Source: Paludibacteraceae bacterium (GTDB lineage: Bacteria > Bacteroidota > Bacteroidia > Bacteroidales > Paludibacteraceae). From it: DNA of 64,000 bases. Every line of letters begins with the position of its first letter. The first letter of the stretch is position 1. Shown piece by piece: positions 8,870 to 18,079 of the stretch. The position numbers and the translations under genes were made by a program. The notes beneath the pieces were generated by a model. That model had not been told where the DNA came from. It saw only the letters and a list, made by a program, of their open reading frames with translations, and ran no database searches. The stretch lies in contig JAFTIM010000004.1 of assembly GCA_017456885.1 (NCBI GenBank), positions 252,851 to 316,850 of the forward strand, written 5' to 3'.

Positions 8870-10785
8870 ATGAATGAAAGATTTATCAGAGTTGCGGCAG
8901 CCATTCCCAATGTCAAAGTAGCCGATTGCGAATACAATGCCGCCGAGATTGTCAATTGCATACAAAAGGCGACCGACAATCACGTTCAAATCGTTGTGTT
9001 TCCAGAACTTTCCATCACAGGATATTCATGCAGCGATTTATTTCAGCAAGACTCGCTACTGCGTGCCTCTCAAATCGCACTAAACAAGATTATCGTCAGC
9101 ACGGCTCGAGAAAACATCGTATCAATCGTTGGAATGCCCTTGCAAGCGGACAATCTGCTTTTAAACGTGGCAGTTGTTTTGCAGGCAGGCAAGATACTCG
9201 GCATTGTACCGAAAAGTTATCTGCCGAATTACTAAAGAATTTTGTTTTCATCTGCATTTGAAATCCAAACAAAAGAAATTTCAATCTGTCGTCAGCAAGT
9301 ACCGATCGGAAACGATTTGTTGTTTGAAACTCCAAACGGAAAATTCAGCATAGAACTTTGCGAAGACCTTTGGGCACCTATTCCTCCAAGTTCATATTTG
9401 ACACTGAAAGGTGCCGAAATCATTTTCAATCTTTCTGCCTCAAACGAATGTACGGGCAAACACAATTACCTCTGCTCGCTCCTTTCCAATCAGTCGGCAC
9501 GCACCATTGCCGGATACGTATACAGTTCGTGTGGCTTTGGCGAATCATCTACCGATGTAGTGTTCGGCGGCAACGGCATTATTTACGAAAACGGAACACT
9601 TTTGAAAAAAAACACAACGTTTCTCTATCGGGCAACAACTATCCGTAGCCGACATCGACATGGCAAAAATACGCCACGAAAGACGACAAAACACAACTTT
9701 TTCCGCTTGCAGAAATCAATACAAAGACACTGCACGAGCAATCCGTACCGACACATTGCCGTTGTTTGCCGAAAAAACTTGCAGAAAAATACAGCCATAT
9801 CCTTTTTTACCCGACAACAAAGACGCTCACGAACGATACGATGAAATTCTCTCTATTCAATCCGCTGCTATTTGCCAACGAATGGCACACACAAAATGCC
9901 AAAATGTTGTTGTCGGCATATCGGGCGGACTCGATTCCACGCTTGCTTTGCTCATTTGTGTCAAAGCATTCGACTATCTGGGAATAGACCGAAAAGGCAT
10001 TCTCGGCGTAACAATGCCGGGATTTGGTACGACAACTCGCACTAAAAACAATGCAGAAGCGTTAATGGAAGCATTAGGCATCAATTCAAGAAAGATTGAC
10101 ATACGGGACGCCTGCGCACAAACACTTCAAGGACATCCATCATACTCCCGAGCAGCACGACATAGTGTTTGAAAACACGCAAGCCCGCGAGCGCACGCAA
10201 CTGTTGATGGACATTGCCAATCAGGTAAACGGAATGGTAATAGGCACAGGCGATATGTCCGAAATGGCACTTGGTTGGGCTACCTACAACGGCGACCACA
10301 TGTCGATGTATGCGGTCAATTGCGGAGTACCAAAAACATTGATTCGACACCTTGTGCAATTTATAGCAGAAAAAAGCAACGAGGAATCGGTAAAAAACAT
10401 CTTGTTCGACATCATTCAAACGCCTATCAGTCCCGAATTACTCCCCGCATCGAAAAACGACACCATCGAACAATGCACCGAGGATATTGTAGGACCATAC
10501 GAGTTACACGATTTTTTTCTTTTCAACATGTTGCGATACGGCATGTCGCCTTCCGATATACTCGACTCTGCAGAATTTGCATTTGCAGGTGTTTACGACA
10601 AGGGAACCATCAAAAAATGGCTAAAAACGTTCATTCGCCGTTTTTTCAGCCAACAATACACACGTTCGTGTATGCCCGACAGCCCCAAAGTCGGCTCCAT
10701 TGCTTTAAGTCCGAGAGGCGATTGGCGAATGCCCAGCGACGCTTGTGCAACTATATGGTTAAACGAACTGGAGGAATGCGATTGA
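8870..10785 (+). pseudogene. nadE: Glutamine-dependent NAD(+) synthetase, disrupted
   Basis: Remains of a full-length NadE: an N-terminal nitrilase-type glutaminase domain (VFPELSITGYSC, ELCEDLWAP) and a C-terminal synthetase domain (VVGISGGLDSTLALL, GTGDMSEMALGWATYNGDHMS, ending LSPRGDWRMPSDA). The total span matches an intact gene of about 640 codons, but the frame is broken three times. At 9233 a TAA follows LPNY and about 12 nt of the usual sequence are missing. Near 9612 an extra A in an A8 run shifts the frame. Near 10118 one extra A in CAAACAC shifts it again. Each fragment is otherwise recognisable, so the decay is recent or reflects sequencing error. If real, this copy cannot make NAD synthetase. 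Confidence 0.88.
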
Positions 10786-10880
10786 TTTAACGACTGCCGA
10801 CAAACATATTTTTTCAAAGCAAATGCGGCACTGAAAAAATATGCGTATTTTTGTCCGACAAACACTAAACAAGAAAATCT

Positions 10881-11348
10881 ATGAGAAATAACCAACTTGA
10901 CGAGATGGACGAGAAAATCCTCCGAATGTTGTCGGAAAACGCAAGAGTACCGTTTCTCGAAGTAGCCCGTTCCTGCGGGGTGTCGGGTACAGCCATACAT
11001 CAACGCGTACAACGACTCACATCACTCGGCATATTGCAAGGGACGGAATACAAAATCGACCCTTCAAAAATTGGTTATGAAACCTGCGCCTATATCGGTC
11101 TGATTTTAAAAGACAACACCTCTTTCGATACGGTTGTCGAAGCACTCGGCAAAATACCCGAAGTTGTGGAATGCCATTGCACAAACGAGGCTTTCGACCT
11201 ATTTGTAAAAGTACATGCTCGCAACAACGACCATTTGCTCACCATCATTCACGACAAACTCAAACCGCTCGGACTTTCTCATTCAAAAATTATTGTTTCG
11301 TTTCGTCAAATCATTCAAAAACAACTGACTATATTGCCTAACGAATAA
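10881..11348 (+). CDS. Lrp/AsnC-family transcriptional regulator (second copy)
   Basis: 155-residue regulator with an N-terminal AsnC helix-turn-helix (EMDEKILRMLSENARVPFLE, then SGTAIHQRVQRLTSLGIL) and a C-terminal RAM domain (IPEVVECHCTNEAFDLFVKVHA). A Bacteroidota-type -7 box (TATTTTTG, 10846-10853) sits 27 bp before the start codon, suggesting its own promoter. It is followed 27 bp later by a WG-repeat lipoprotein. It differs clearly in sequence from the Lrp protein at 3803, so the two probably sense different ligands. The regulated genes are unknown. Confidence 0.88.
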   Translation: MRNNQLDEMDEKILRMLSENARVPFLEVARSCGVSGTAIHQRVQRLTSLGILQGTEYKIDPSKIGYETCAYIGLILKDNTSFDTVVEALGKIPEVVECHCTNEAFDLFVKVHARNNDHLLTIIHDKLKPLGLSHSKIIVSFRQIIQKQLTILPNE

Positions 11349-11375
11349 CCTCGTTCGACAAAAAAAACGGCAAGT

Positions 11376-12500
11376 ATGCGAAAAAAAACAAGATTTCATT
11401 ATTTCTTTCTCTTGTCTGCGATTTTTGTTTTGCACGCATGCCGATACTCCGACATAAGCGAACTGCTCTCGCCCATGAACGACACCACAAAGCTGTGGCC
11501 TGCATACGACACTGAAAACCATCTATTCGGCTACATTGATGCCAATGGAGAAATAAAAATCGAAGGGCAATTTCTTTCCGCTTCGACATTTTCGTGCGGC
11601 ACGGCTCGTGTTCAACTACCCGACCAATCGTACGGATACATCGACAAGCAAGGGCTTTTGCTAACAAGCGGATTGCTCACCGCCGAACAACATTACGAAA
11701 ATCTGGCTGCCGCAACCACCGCCACGCAAGTCGGCTACATCAACCAACAGGGACGTTGGTGCATTGTTTTGACAAACAATACAACAACATTTTCGCCATC
11801 GAATTTCTCTCCCGACAAAACGGCATTGCTGACACCAATTTCCAAAGGGGACTTTTTATTTATCGACAAAACGGGAAAAACAATTCTTGCATTGAGTAAA
11901 GAGAAAGCCGATTTTGCAGACAATTTCAAAGAATCACTTGCTCGTTTTCGTAAAAATTCTCTTTACGGATACATCAATGTTTCCGGAGAAGTCGCTATTC
12001 CCGCCAAATATCAGTTTGCCGACGATTTTCACCATGGATTTGCAATGGTAAAAACTACCGATTATGCTACTTTCATCAACAAACGAGGTGAACTCATCGG
12101 CGCCACATTCGACAATGCAAAAGCATTTTCAAATGAAATGTTGGCACCCGTATGCAAGAATCAAAAATGGGGATATGCCGATACACTCGGCAATGTCAGA
12201 ATAAATTTTTCGTACGACTACGCTTATCCTTTTTACGAGCACATGGCTGTTGTTTCCCTAAACAAGAAATTCGGAGCCATCGACAAAAACGGCACGATTA
12301 TCATACCGATTGCTTACGACGGCATTCAAGGCTGTTTTCACAACGGCCTGATTCTGACCTACACCGTTAGTAGCGACTCCGCTATTTTTTCGTACCTCAA
12401 CACCGACAACACTATTGTCTATCAATGGAAACAGAAACGCAATAGCGTAAGCAGCGCGATTGCACCTTCGAGCCATTTCATTCTCTCTTTGGACGAGTAA
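11376..12500 (+). CDS. WG-repeat lipoprotein
   Basis: 374-residue predicted lipoprotein: basic N-terminus, hydrophobic stretch and a lipobox-like cysteine (FVLHACR) near residue 22. The rest is built of WG-type repeats of about 40-50 residues, each with an aromatic-Gly-aromatic-Ile-Asp/Asn-x-x-Gly core: LFGYIDANGEI, SYGYIDKQG, QVGYINQQG, LYGYINVSGEV, WGYADTLGNV and KFGAIDKNGTI. WG repeats are thought to form beta-rich binding surfaces; no enzymatic activity is suggested. It probably sits at the cell envelope. Function unknown. Confidence 0.8.
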   Translation: MRKKTRFHYFFLLSAIFVLHACRYSDISELLSPMNDTTKLWPAYDTENHLFGYIDANGEIKIEGQFLSASTFSCGTARVQLPDQSYGYIDKQGLLLTSGLLTAEQHYENLAAATTATQVGYINQQGRWCIVLTNNTTTFSPSNFSPDKTALLTPISKGDFLFIDKTGKTILALSKEKADFADNFKESLARFRKNSLYGYINVSGEVAIPAKYQFADDFHHGFAMVKTTDYATFINKRGELIGATFDNAKAFSNEMLAPVCKNQKWGYADTLGNVRINFSYDYAYPFYEHMAVVSLNKKFGAIDKNGTIIIPIAYDGIQGCFHNGLILTYTVSSDSAIFSYLNTDNTIVYQWKQKRNSVSSAIAPSSHFILSLDE

Positions 12501-12546
12501 ATTGCAAAAACAATACCTGTTAGGAAGTTGTTTTAATAACACAAAC

Positions 12547-12567
12547 AGACGCAAATTGTGTCTTTTT
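12547..12567 (+). terminator. Weak terminator after the WG-repeat gene
   Basis: AGACGCA and TGTGTCT form a 7-bp hairpin with a 3-nt loop and a T5 tail, 46 bp after the stop codon and upstream of dnaK. Confidence 0.4.
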
Positions 12568-12713
12568 GTCAGTCCATCGAGGATTTTTTTACGACAAAAA
12601 CACCTCTTTTCTGCCAAAAAAAATATTGAAGGACTATTTTTCGCCATGGCACAACATTTGACAAAACAGAAGTGAACAAAAAAATTGAAGTTAAACTAAA
12701 AAATTATACAACT

Positions 12714-14636
12714 ATGGGAAAAATCATTGGTATCGACTTAGGAACCACAAACTCGTGTGTGGCAGTCATGGAAGGTAACGAACCTATCGTTATCACAAAC
12801 AGCGAAGGAAAACGCACCACTCCTTCTATCGTAGGTTTTGTTGATGGCGGAGAACGCAAAGTAGGCGATCCTGCCAAACGTCAGGCAATCACAAATCCTC
12901 AAAAAACAATTTTTTCGATTAAACGTTTTATGGGCGAAAGTTTCGACAACTTGAACAAGGAAATCGAACGCGTACCTTACAAGGTGGTAAAAGGCGACAA
13001 CAATACGCCACGTGTCGACATTGACGGACGTCTTTATACACCGCAAGAGATTTCGGCCATCATTCTTCAAAAAATGAAAAAAACAGCCGAAGATTACCTT
13101 GGCACTGAAATAACAGAAGCGGTTATCACCGTTCCGGCATACTTCAACGACTCGCAACGTCAGGCAACGAAAGAAGCCGGCGAAATTGCAGGTTTGAATG
13201 TTCGCCGTATCGTAAACGAACCTACAGCCGCTGCCTTGGCGTATGGTCTTGACAAGAGCAACAAGGATATGAAAATCGTTGTGTTCGACTGCGGTGGCGG
13301 TACTCACGATGTTTCGGTACTCGAACTCGGCGACGGCGTTTTCGAAGTAAAATCGACCGACGGCGATACGCACCTCGGCGGCGACGACTTCGATCATCGT
13401 ATTATCGACTGGTTGGTACAAGAATTTAAAGATGAAAACGGCGGTGCCGACCTCAGCAAAGACCCGATGGCATTACAACGCTTAAAAGAAGCTGCCGAAA
13501 AGGCTAAAATCGAACTTTCGAATACGATGACGACAGAAATCAATCTGCCATATATTATGCCGGTTGATGGTATGCCAAAACACTTGGTACGCACCTTGAC
13601 TCGTGCAAAATTCGAGCAGTTGATTGACGATTTGATTCAACGCACGATAGCTCCTTGCCGTACGGCATTGCAAAACGCAGGTTTAAGCACAAGCGACATC
13701 GACGAAATCATCTTGGTGGGTGGTTCTACCCGTATTCCGGCCATTCAGGCTGCCGTAGAGAAATTCTTCGGCAAAGCTCCTTCGAAAGGCGTTAATCCTG
13801 ATGAGGTTGTAGCTATCGGTGCAGCCATTCAAGGCGGTGTTTTGACCGGTGAGGTAAAAGACGTGTTGTTGCTCGACGTTACTCCTTTGTCGCTCGGTAT
13901 CGAAACAATGGGTGGCGTAATGACCAAACTCATCGAAGCAAACACCACTATTCCTACAAAGAAATCGGAAACCTTTACTACGGCTGTCGACAATCAACCT
14001 TCGGTTGAAATTCACGTTTTGCAAGGCGAACGCTCCATGGCAAAAGACAACAAAACCATCGGTCGTTTCCACTTGGACGGCATTATGCCGGCACGTCGCG
14101 GCGAACCGCAAATCGAAGTTACTTTCGATATTGATGCAAACGGTATTCTCAACGTAACGGCAAAAGACAAAGCCACAGGCAAGGAACAAAAAATACGTAT
14201 TGAAGCCTCTTCCGGCCTTTCCGACGAAGAAATCAAACGTATGAAAGCCGAAGCCGAAGCCAATGCCGAAGCCGACAAAAAAGAGAAAGAACGCATCGAC
14301 AAGTTGAATCAAGCCGATAGTATGATTTTCCAAACGGAAAAACAGTTAAACGAGTTGGGCGACAAATTGCCAGCCGACAAAAAAGCTGCTATCGAAGCTG
14401 CCCTTGGCAAACTGAAAGAGGCTCACAAGGCACAGGACGTACAAGCTTGCGAAACTGCCATGAACGACTTAAACTCGGCATTTCAAGCTGCAAGTCAGGA
14501 CATGTACAACGCCGCTAATGCGCAGCAAGGCGCACAGAACGCAGGAGCCGACTTCAACGCTCAACAGCAAGCCGGAGGCAGCAACGCCAAGAACGACGAC
14601 AACGTACAAGATGCCGACTTCGAAGAGGTAAAATAA
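12714..14636 (+). CDS. dnaK: Hsp70 chaperone DnaK
   Basis: ATP-driven chaperone of 640 residues with the normal length and order: nucleotide-binding domain ([16 protein letters not shown] at the start; [11 protein letters not shown] near residue 340), linker [15 protein letters not shown], then the substrate-binding domain and an alpha-helical lid ending in a low-complexity Gln/Ala/Asn tail and the acidic DADFEEVK. The start is the ATG at 12714, which gives the universal [12 protein letters not shown] 14 codons upstream would add a non-conserved extension. The phosphate-2 loop reads [11 protein letters not shown] where most DnaK proteins have DLGGGTFDVSI. No grpE or dnaJ is adjacent. Confidence 0.96.
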   Translation: MGKIIGIDLGTTNSCVAVMEGNEPIVITNSEGKRTTPSIVGFVDGGERKVGDPAKRQAITNPQKTIFSIKRFMGESFDNLNKEIERVPYKVVKGDNNTPRVDIDGRLYTPQEISAIILQKMKKTAEDYLGTEITEAVITVPAYFNDSQRQATKEAGEIAGLNVRRIVNEPTAAALAYGLDKSNKDMKIVVFDCGGGTHDVSVLELGDGVFEVKSTDGDTHLGGDDFDHRIIDWLVQEFKDENGGADLSKDPMALQRLKEAAEKAKIELSNTMTTEINLPYIMPVDGMPKHLVRTLTRAKFEQLIDDLIQRTIAPCRTALQNAGLSTSDIDEIILVGGSTRIPAIQAAVEKFFGKAPSKGVNPDEVVAIGAAIQGGVLTGEVKDVLLLDVTPLSLGIETMGGVMTKLIEANTTIPTKKSETFTTAVDNQPSVEIHVLQGERSMAKDNKTIGRFHLDGIMPARRGEPQIEVTFDIDANGILNVTAKDKATGKEQKIRIEASSGLSDEEIKRMKAEAEANAEADKKEKERIDKLNQADSMIFQTEKQLNELGDKLPADKKAAIEAALGKLKEAHKAQDVQACETAMNDLNSAFQAASQDMYNAANAQQGAQNAGADFNAQQQAGGSNAKNDDNVQDADFEEVK

Positions 14637-14665
14637 AAGGAATAAACAATAGTTTATCATACGGA

Positions 14666-14697
14666 AGAGCAGTCCCACGTGGGGGCTGCTCTTTTTT
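14666..14697 (+). terminator. Terminator of dnaK
   Basis: AGAGCAGTCCC pairs with GGGGCTGCTCT (about 11 bp, with a G-U pair) and is followed by T6. It lies 30 bp after the dnaK stop and separates dnaK from the defence island. Confidence 0.85.
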
Positions 14698-14805
14698 GTG
14701 TGCTCTCCTTGATATTTGATTGTTCGAGCAAAACCCATACCTTTGCATTACACAAAAGTGTCAATATTGGCAGAAAATGAACGTAGATTATGGAAATTTG
14801 AAGCG

Positions 14806-15837
14806 ATGAATACCGAACTTGACAAAATAAATAGCAGTCATCTGATAGACGATGCACGGAAAATAATAGAATCTGCCCGCGCCAATGCCGTACGCAGCGT
14901 TGATTTTTGCCGCGTGCAGATGTATTGGCACTTGGGGCGCCGAATCTTTGAGGAAGAGCAACAAGGCAAGCAACGGGCCGACTATGGAGCGTACATCGTC
15001 AAAACACTTGCCGACAAGTTGGAAGCGGAGTATGGCAGCGGATTTGGAGTGCGGCAGTTAGAACGAGCCCGACAATTTTATCGCATCTACCCAATTGCGT
15101 CCACAGTGCGGACGCAATTAAATTGGAGTCAGTATAAGATGCTGATTTCCATTGACGACCCCGACAAACGGGAGTATTACGAGCTGGAATCGGTAAACAA
15201 TGCATGGACGGCACGCGAGACCGAACGCCAGATAAACAGCCAGTTATACGAGAGGCTGCTGCTCAGCAACGACAAAGAGGCTGTGCTTGCTGTTGCCCGA
15301 AAAGAGCGCATACCAGAAACGCCCCAAGAAATCATCAAAGACCCTATGGTGCTGGAATTCTTGGGATTGGAACGCCAATCGGCCTATTATGAGAAAGATG
15401 TGGAGAATGCCATTATCACTCATATCGCCGATTTTTTGCTTGAAATGGGGAAGGGGTTCTCGTTTGTGGCACGGCAGAAACGCATTTTGATAGAAGACGA
15501 TGAGTTTTTCATCGACCTTGTGTTCTACAACAGATTACTGAGATGTTTTGTTGTTGTGGAACTCAAAACGGGCAAACTCACACACCAGGATTTAGGTCAG
15601 CTGCAAATGTATGTCAATTACTATGACCGTACCGAAAAGCTGCCCGACGAAACCCCGACAATAGGCATTTTGCTTTGCACAAGCAAAAACGATACGGCCG
15701 TAAAAATGACTCTGCCCGAAAACAACAAGACAATCCTTGCTAGCGAATACAAATTATATTTGCCAACAACCGAGCAACTTGTAAAAGAAATTGATGAAGT
15801 GAAACATTTGACAATGAGAAAAACAAGCGAAAAATGA
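14806..15837 (+). CDS. DUF1016/YhcG-type PDDEXK nuclease-domain protein
   Basis: 343-residue protein of the DUF1016 (YhcG) family. The N-terminal helical half (residues about 10-160) includes ARANAVRSVDFCRVQMYWHL and YGSGFGVRQLERARQFYRIYP. The C-terminal half has a PD-(D/E)XK-type core: EDDEFFIDLVFYNRLLRCF followed by VVELKTGK, then DLGQLQMYVNYYD. Such proteins commonly sit next to restriction-modification genes and are thought to act on DNA. The ATG at 14806 is chosen because conserved sequence begins there; the frame is open to 14716 but reads poorly. It opens the defence island, 138 bp before the restriction-modification fusion. Role inferred. Confidence 0.82.
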   Translation: MNTELDKINSSHLIDDARKIIESARANAVRSVDFCRVQMYWHLGRRIFEEEQQGKQRADYGAYIVKTLADKLEAEYGSGFGVRQLERARQFYRIYPIASTVRTQLNWSQYKMLISIDDPDKREYYELESVNNAWTARETERQINSQLYERLLLSNDKEAVLAVARKERIPETPQEIIKDPMVLEFLGLERQSAYYEKDVENAIITHIADFLLEMGKGFSFVARQKRILIEDDEFFIDLVFYNRLLRCFVVVELKTGKLTHQDLGQLQMYVNYYDRTEKLPDETPTIGILLCTSKNDTAVKMTLPENNKTILASEYKLYLPTTEQLVKEIDEVKHLTMRKTSEK

Positions 15838-15868
15838 CCAACATCAGACACATATTAGGAATCTCATT

Positions 15869-15967
15869 ATGATACTGCCTCAGAACAACAAACTTCCGAT
15901 TTCCGCCCTTGCTGGAATTTTCAGCAATAGGACATTCTTAGTTTTCATATATTTACACAAAAAATAG
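15869..15967 (+). pseudogene. Possible 5' remnant of a nuclease-like gene
   Basis: A 32-codon frame begins ILPQNNKLPISALAGIFSN and then drifts into low-complexity sequence and a TAG. The opening resembles the start of a group of Bacteroidota HNH-type defence nucleases as I remember them; that is recall, not a search. It would fit a gene cut short when the adjacent restriction-modification genes arrived. It could equally be chance. Confidence 0.25.
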
Positions 15968-15974
15968 CAAAACA

Positions 15975-18047
15975 ATGATAACCATTTCCGAAATACTAAA
16001 AGGCAGCGATTTCAGCCTAACCCAATTCAGTAATGACAAAATTATTGAATTGGAAAACAACATTATTGAAAAAGAGGTTAAGGGGAAACCAACTCCTTAT
16101 ATCAAATGCTTTGTGAGGAATAAGGAAATTAAACTGACGCCAGAAGAAATTGTACGACAGTTATACATTATGGTGCTGACCGAGGATTTCCATTACCCAG
16201 TTTCGCGCATGGAATTGGAATATGTGGTTACGTTTGGACGGGAAAAGAAACGCGCCGACATTGTCATTTTTGACAAAGACCAAACATACACACCGTATAT
16301 CATTGTTGAGTTGAAAAGTCCCAAACTGAAAGACGGCAAAGAACAATTGAAAAGTTATTGCAACGGTACGGGTGCGCCAATTGGTGTTTGGACCAATGGC
16401 GAAAGTATTTCATATTATCATCGCAAAGACCCGAATTTCTTTGAAGATATTCCAACCATTCCCAAAGCCAACGAGAAACTTTCCGACATTTTGAGTGAAC
16501 GTTGGTTCATTGACGACTTGGTGAAGAAAGACAAGTTGGTTAACGAACGCAAATCATTGAAAGACTTGATTTTGGAAATGGAAGACGAGGTGCTTGCCAA
16601 TGCCGGTGTGGATGTGTTCGAGGAAGTTTTTAAGTTGATTTTCACCAAGTTGTATGATGAAATGGAAAGCGGCAGAAAGAAAGATCGCCATTTGGAGTTC
16701 CGCAATTATGGCGACACTGAAACCGAACTGAAAGAGAAACTTCAAAACCTTTTCAATGAGGCAAAAGAAAAATGGTCGGGCGTTTTCACAGAGGATGCCA
16801 AGTTGATGCTGACACCTTCGCATTTGTCGGTTTGCGTGAGTTCGTTGCAAGATGTGAAACTGTTCAATTCTAATTTGGATGTAGTTGATGAAGCCTTTGA
16901 ATACTTGATAAACAAAAGCAGCAAGGGCGAAAAAGGTCAGTATTTTACACCGCGTTATGTGATTGACATGTGTGTGCGTATGCTGAATCCGTCTGAAAGA
17001 GAAACTATGATTGATACAGCTGCCGGTAGTTGCGGATTTCCTGTGCATACCATTTTCTATGTATGGCAAAAGATTTTGGAAAGCAAAGGGCTAAAAAAGA
17101 GCCATTTGTTTACATTGGAACAGAAACCACAAGAATGTACCGACTATGTACAAAACAATGTCTTTGCCATCGATTTTGACGAAAAAGCTGTCCGTGTTGC
17201 AAGAACTTTGAATCTGATTGCCGGTGACGGACAAACCAATGTTATGCACCTCAACACATTGGATTACGAGCGTTGGGATGAAAATCTGAAAGACGAAAAT
17301 TGGCAGGAAACTTATTTTGAAGGGTGGAAAAAACTGAAAAAAATGCGTGTTGACAAAAACAGCAACCGTGATTTCCAGTTCGACATTCTCATGGCCAATC
17401 CGCCGTTTGCCGGAGACATTAAGGAAAGCCGCATTTTGTCGAAATACGAGTTGAGCAAAAACGCTGCAGGCAAGATGGCAAGCAAAGTAGGTCGAGACAT
17501 TCTTTTCATTGAGCGCAATCTCGACTTTTTGAAACCTGGCGGCCGTATGGCGATTGTGCTACCACAAGGACGTTTCAACAACAGTAGCGACAAATACATT
17601 CGCGATTACATTGCCGAGCGTTGCCGCATTTTGGCTGTGGTGGGTTTGCACGGAAATGTGTTTAAGCCACATACAGGAACTAAAACAAGCGTGTTATTTG
17701 TGCAGAAATGGGATGATGTTTTGTGTCCTAAGAAAGAGGATTATCCGATTTTCTTTGCCACCATGCAGGAGCCGAGCAAGGACAACAGCGGTGAAAAGAT
17801 TTTCGTCAAAAAGAGCGATTATCCTAATGCCAATTTGCAGAAGCAGGCTTCTTTTGAGAACGACAAAATGTCCGATGTCGTTTCGCATTACGAAGTAACA
17901 CCGAAAGAAAACGACGAATACCTCTTGGATTCACACGGACATCTCATTGTGAAGCACGACCTTTTCAACCACGATGGCCTGACCAAAGACGGAATAGCCG
18001 AAGCCTTTGCCGAGTTTGCCAAGAAGGAAGGGCTAAGTTTTTTTTAG
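15975..18047 (+). CDS. Restriction-modification fusion: HsdR_N-type nuclease plus N6-adenine methylase
   Basis: 690 residues carrying cutting and methylating functions in one chain. Residues about 30-170 are a type I restriction N-terminal-like PD-(D/E)XK domain with D95 (RADIVIFD), E112 and K114 (VELKSPK). Residues about 200-690 are an N6-adenine methylase: GQYFTPRYV (321-329), AdoMet motif I DTAAGSCGF (347-355), and catalytic NPPF (475-478). The layout is that of BcgI-like systems, where the fused subunit works with a separate specificity subunit; two specificity-type genes follow. The TAG stop lies inside a T8 run (18038-18045), and the next gene is open across it in the -1 frame. No motor (DEAD/helicase) domain is present, so it is not a classical type I enzyme. 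Confidence 0.88.
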   Translation: MITISEILKGSDFSLTQFSNDKIIELENNIIEKEVKGKPTPYIKCFVRNKEIKLTPEEIVRQLYIMVLTEDFHYPVSRMELEYVVTFGREKKRADIVIFDKDQTYTPYIIVELKSPKLKDGKEQLKSYCNGTGAPIGVWTNGESISYYHRKDPNFFEDIPTIPKANEKLSDILSERWFIDDLVKKDKLVNERKSLKDLILEMEDEVLANAGVDVFEEVFKLIFTKLYDEMESGRKKDRHLEFRNYGDTETELKEKLQNLFNEAKEKWSGVFTEDAKLMLTPSHLSVCVSSLQDVKLFNSNLDVVDEAFEYLINKSSKGEKGQYFTPRYVIDMCVRMLNPSERETMIDTAAGSCGFPVHTIFYVWQKILESKGLKKSHLFTLEQKPQECTDYVQNNVFAIDFDEKAVRVARTLNLIAGDGQTNVMHLNTLDYERWDENLKDENWQETYFEGWKKLKKMRVDKNSNRDFQFDILMANPPFAGDIKESRILSKYELSKNAAGKMASKVGRDILFIERNLDFLKPGGRMAIVLPQGRFNNSSDKYIRDYIAERCRILAVVGLHGNVFKPHTGTKTSVLFVQKWDDVLCPKKEDYPIFFATMQEPSKDNSGEKIFVKKSDYPNANLQKQASFENDKMSDVVSHYEVTPKENDEYLLDSHGHLIVKHDLFNHDGLTKDGIAEAFAEFAKKEGLSFF

Positions 18048-18079
18048 GTAGCCCTTTCAACGAGGAAAAGTATAAGCGA

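Noticed and set aside
12501-12713. CIRCE heat-shock operator upstream of dnaK
   Set aside because: No TTAGCACTC-N9-GAGTGCTAA-type repeat is present.
12672-12713. Longer DnaK starting from GTG at 12672
   Set aside because: The ATG at 12714 gives the universal N-terminus; the extension is lysine-rich and unlike any DnaK.
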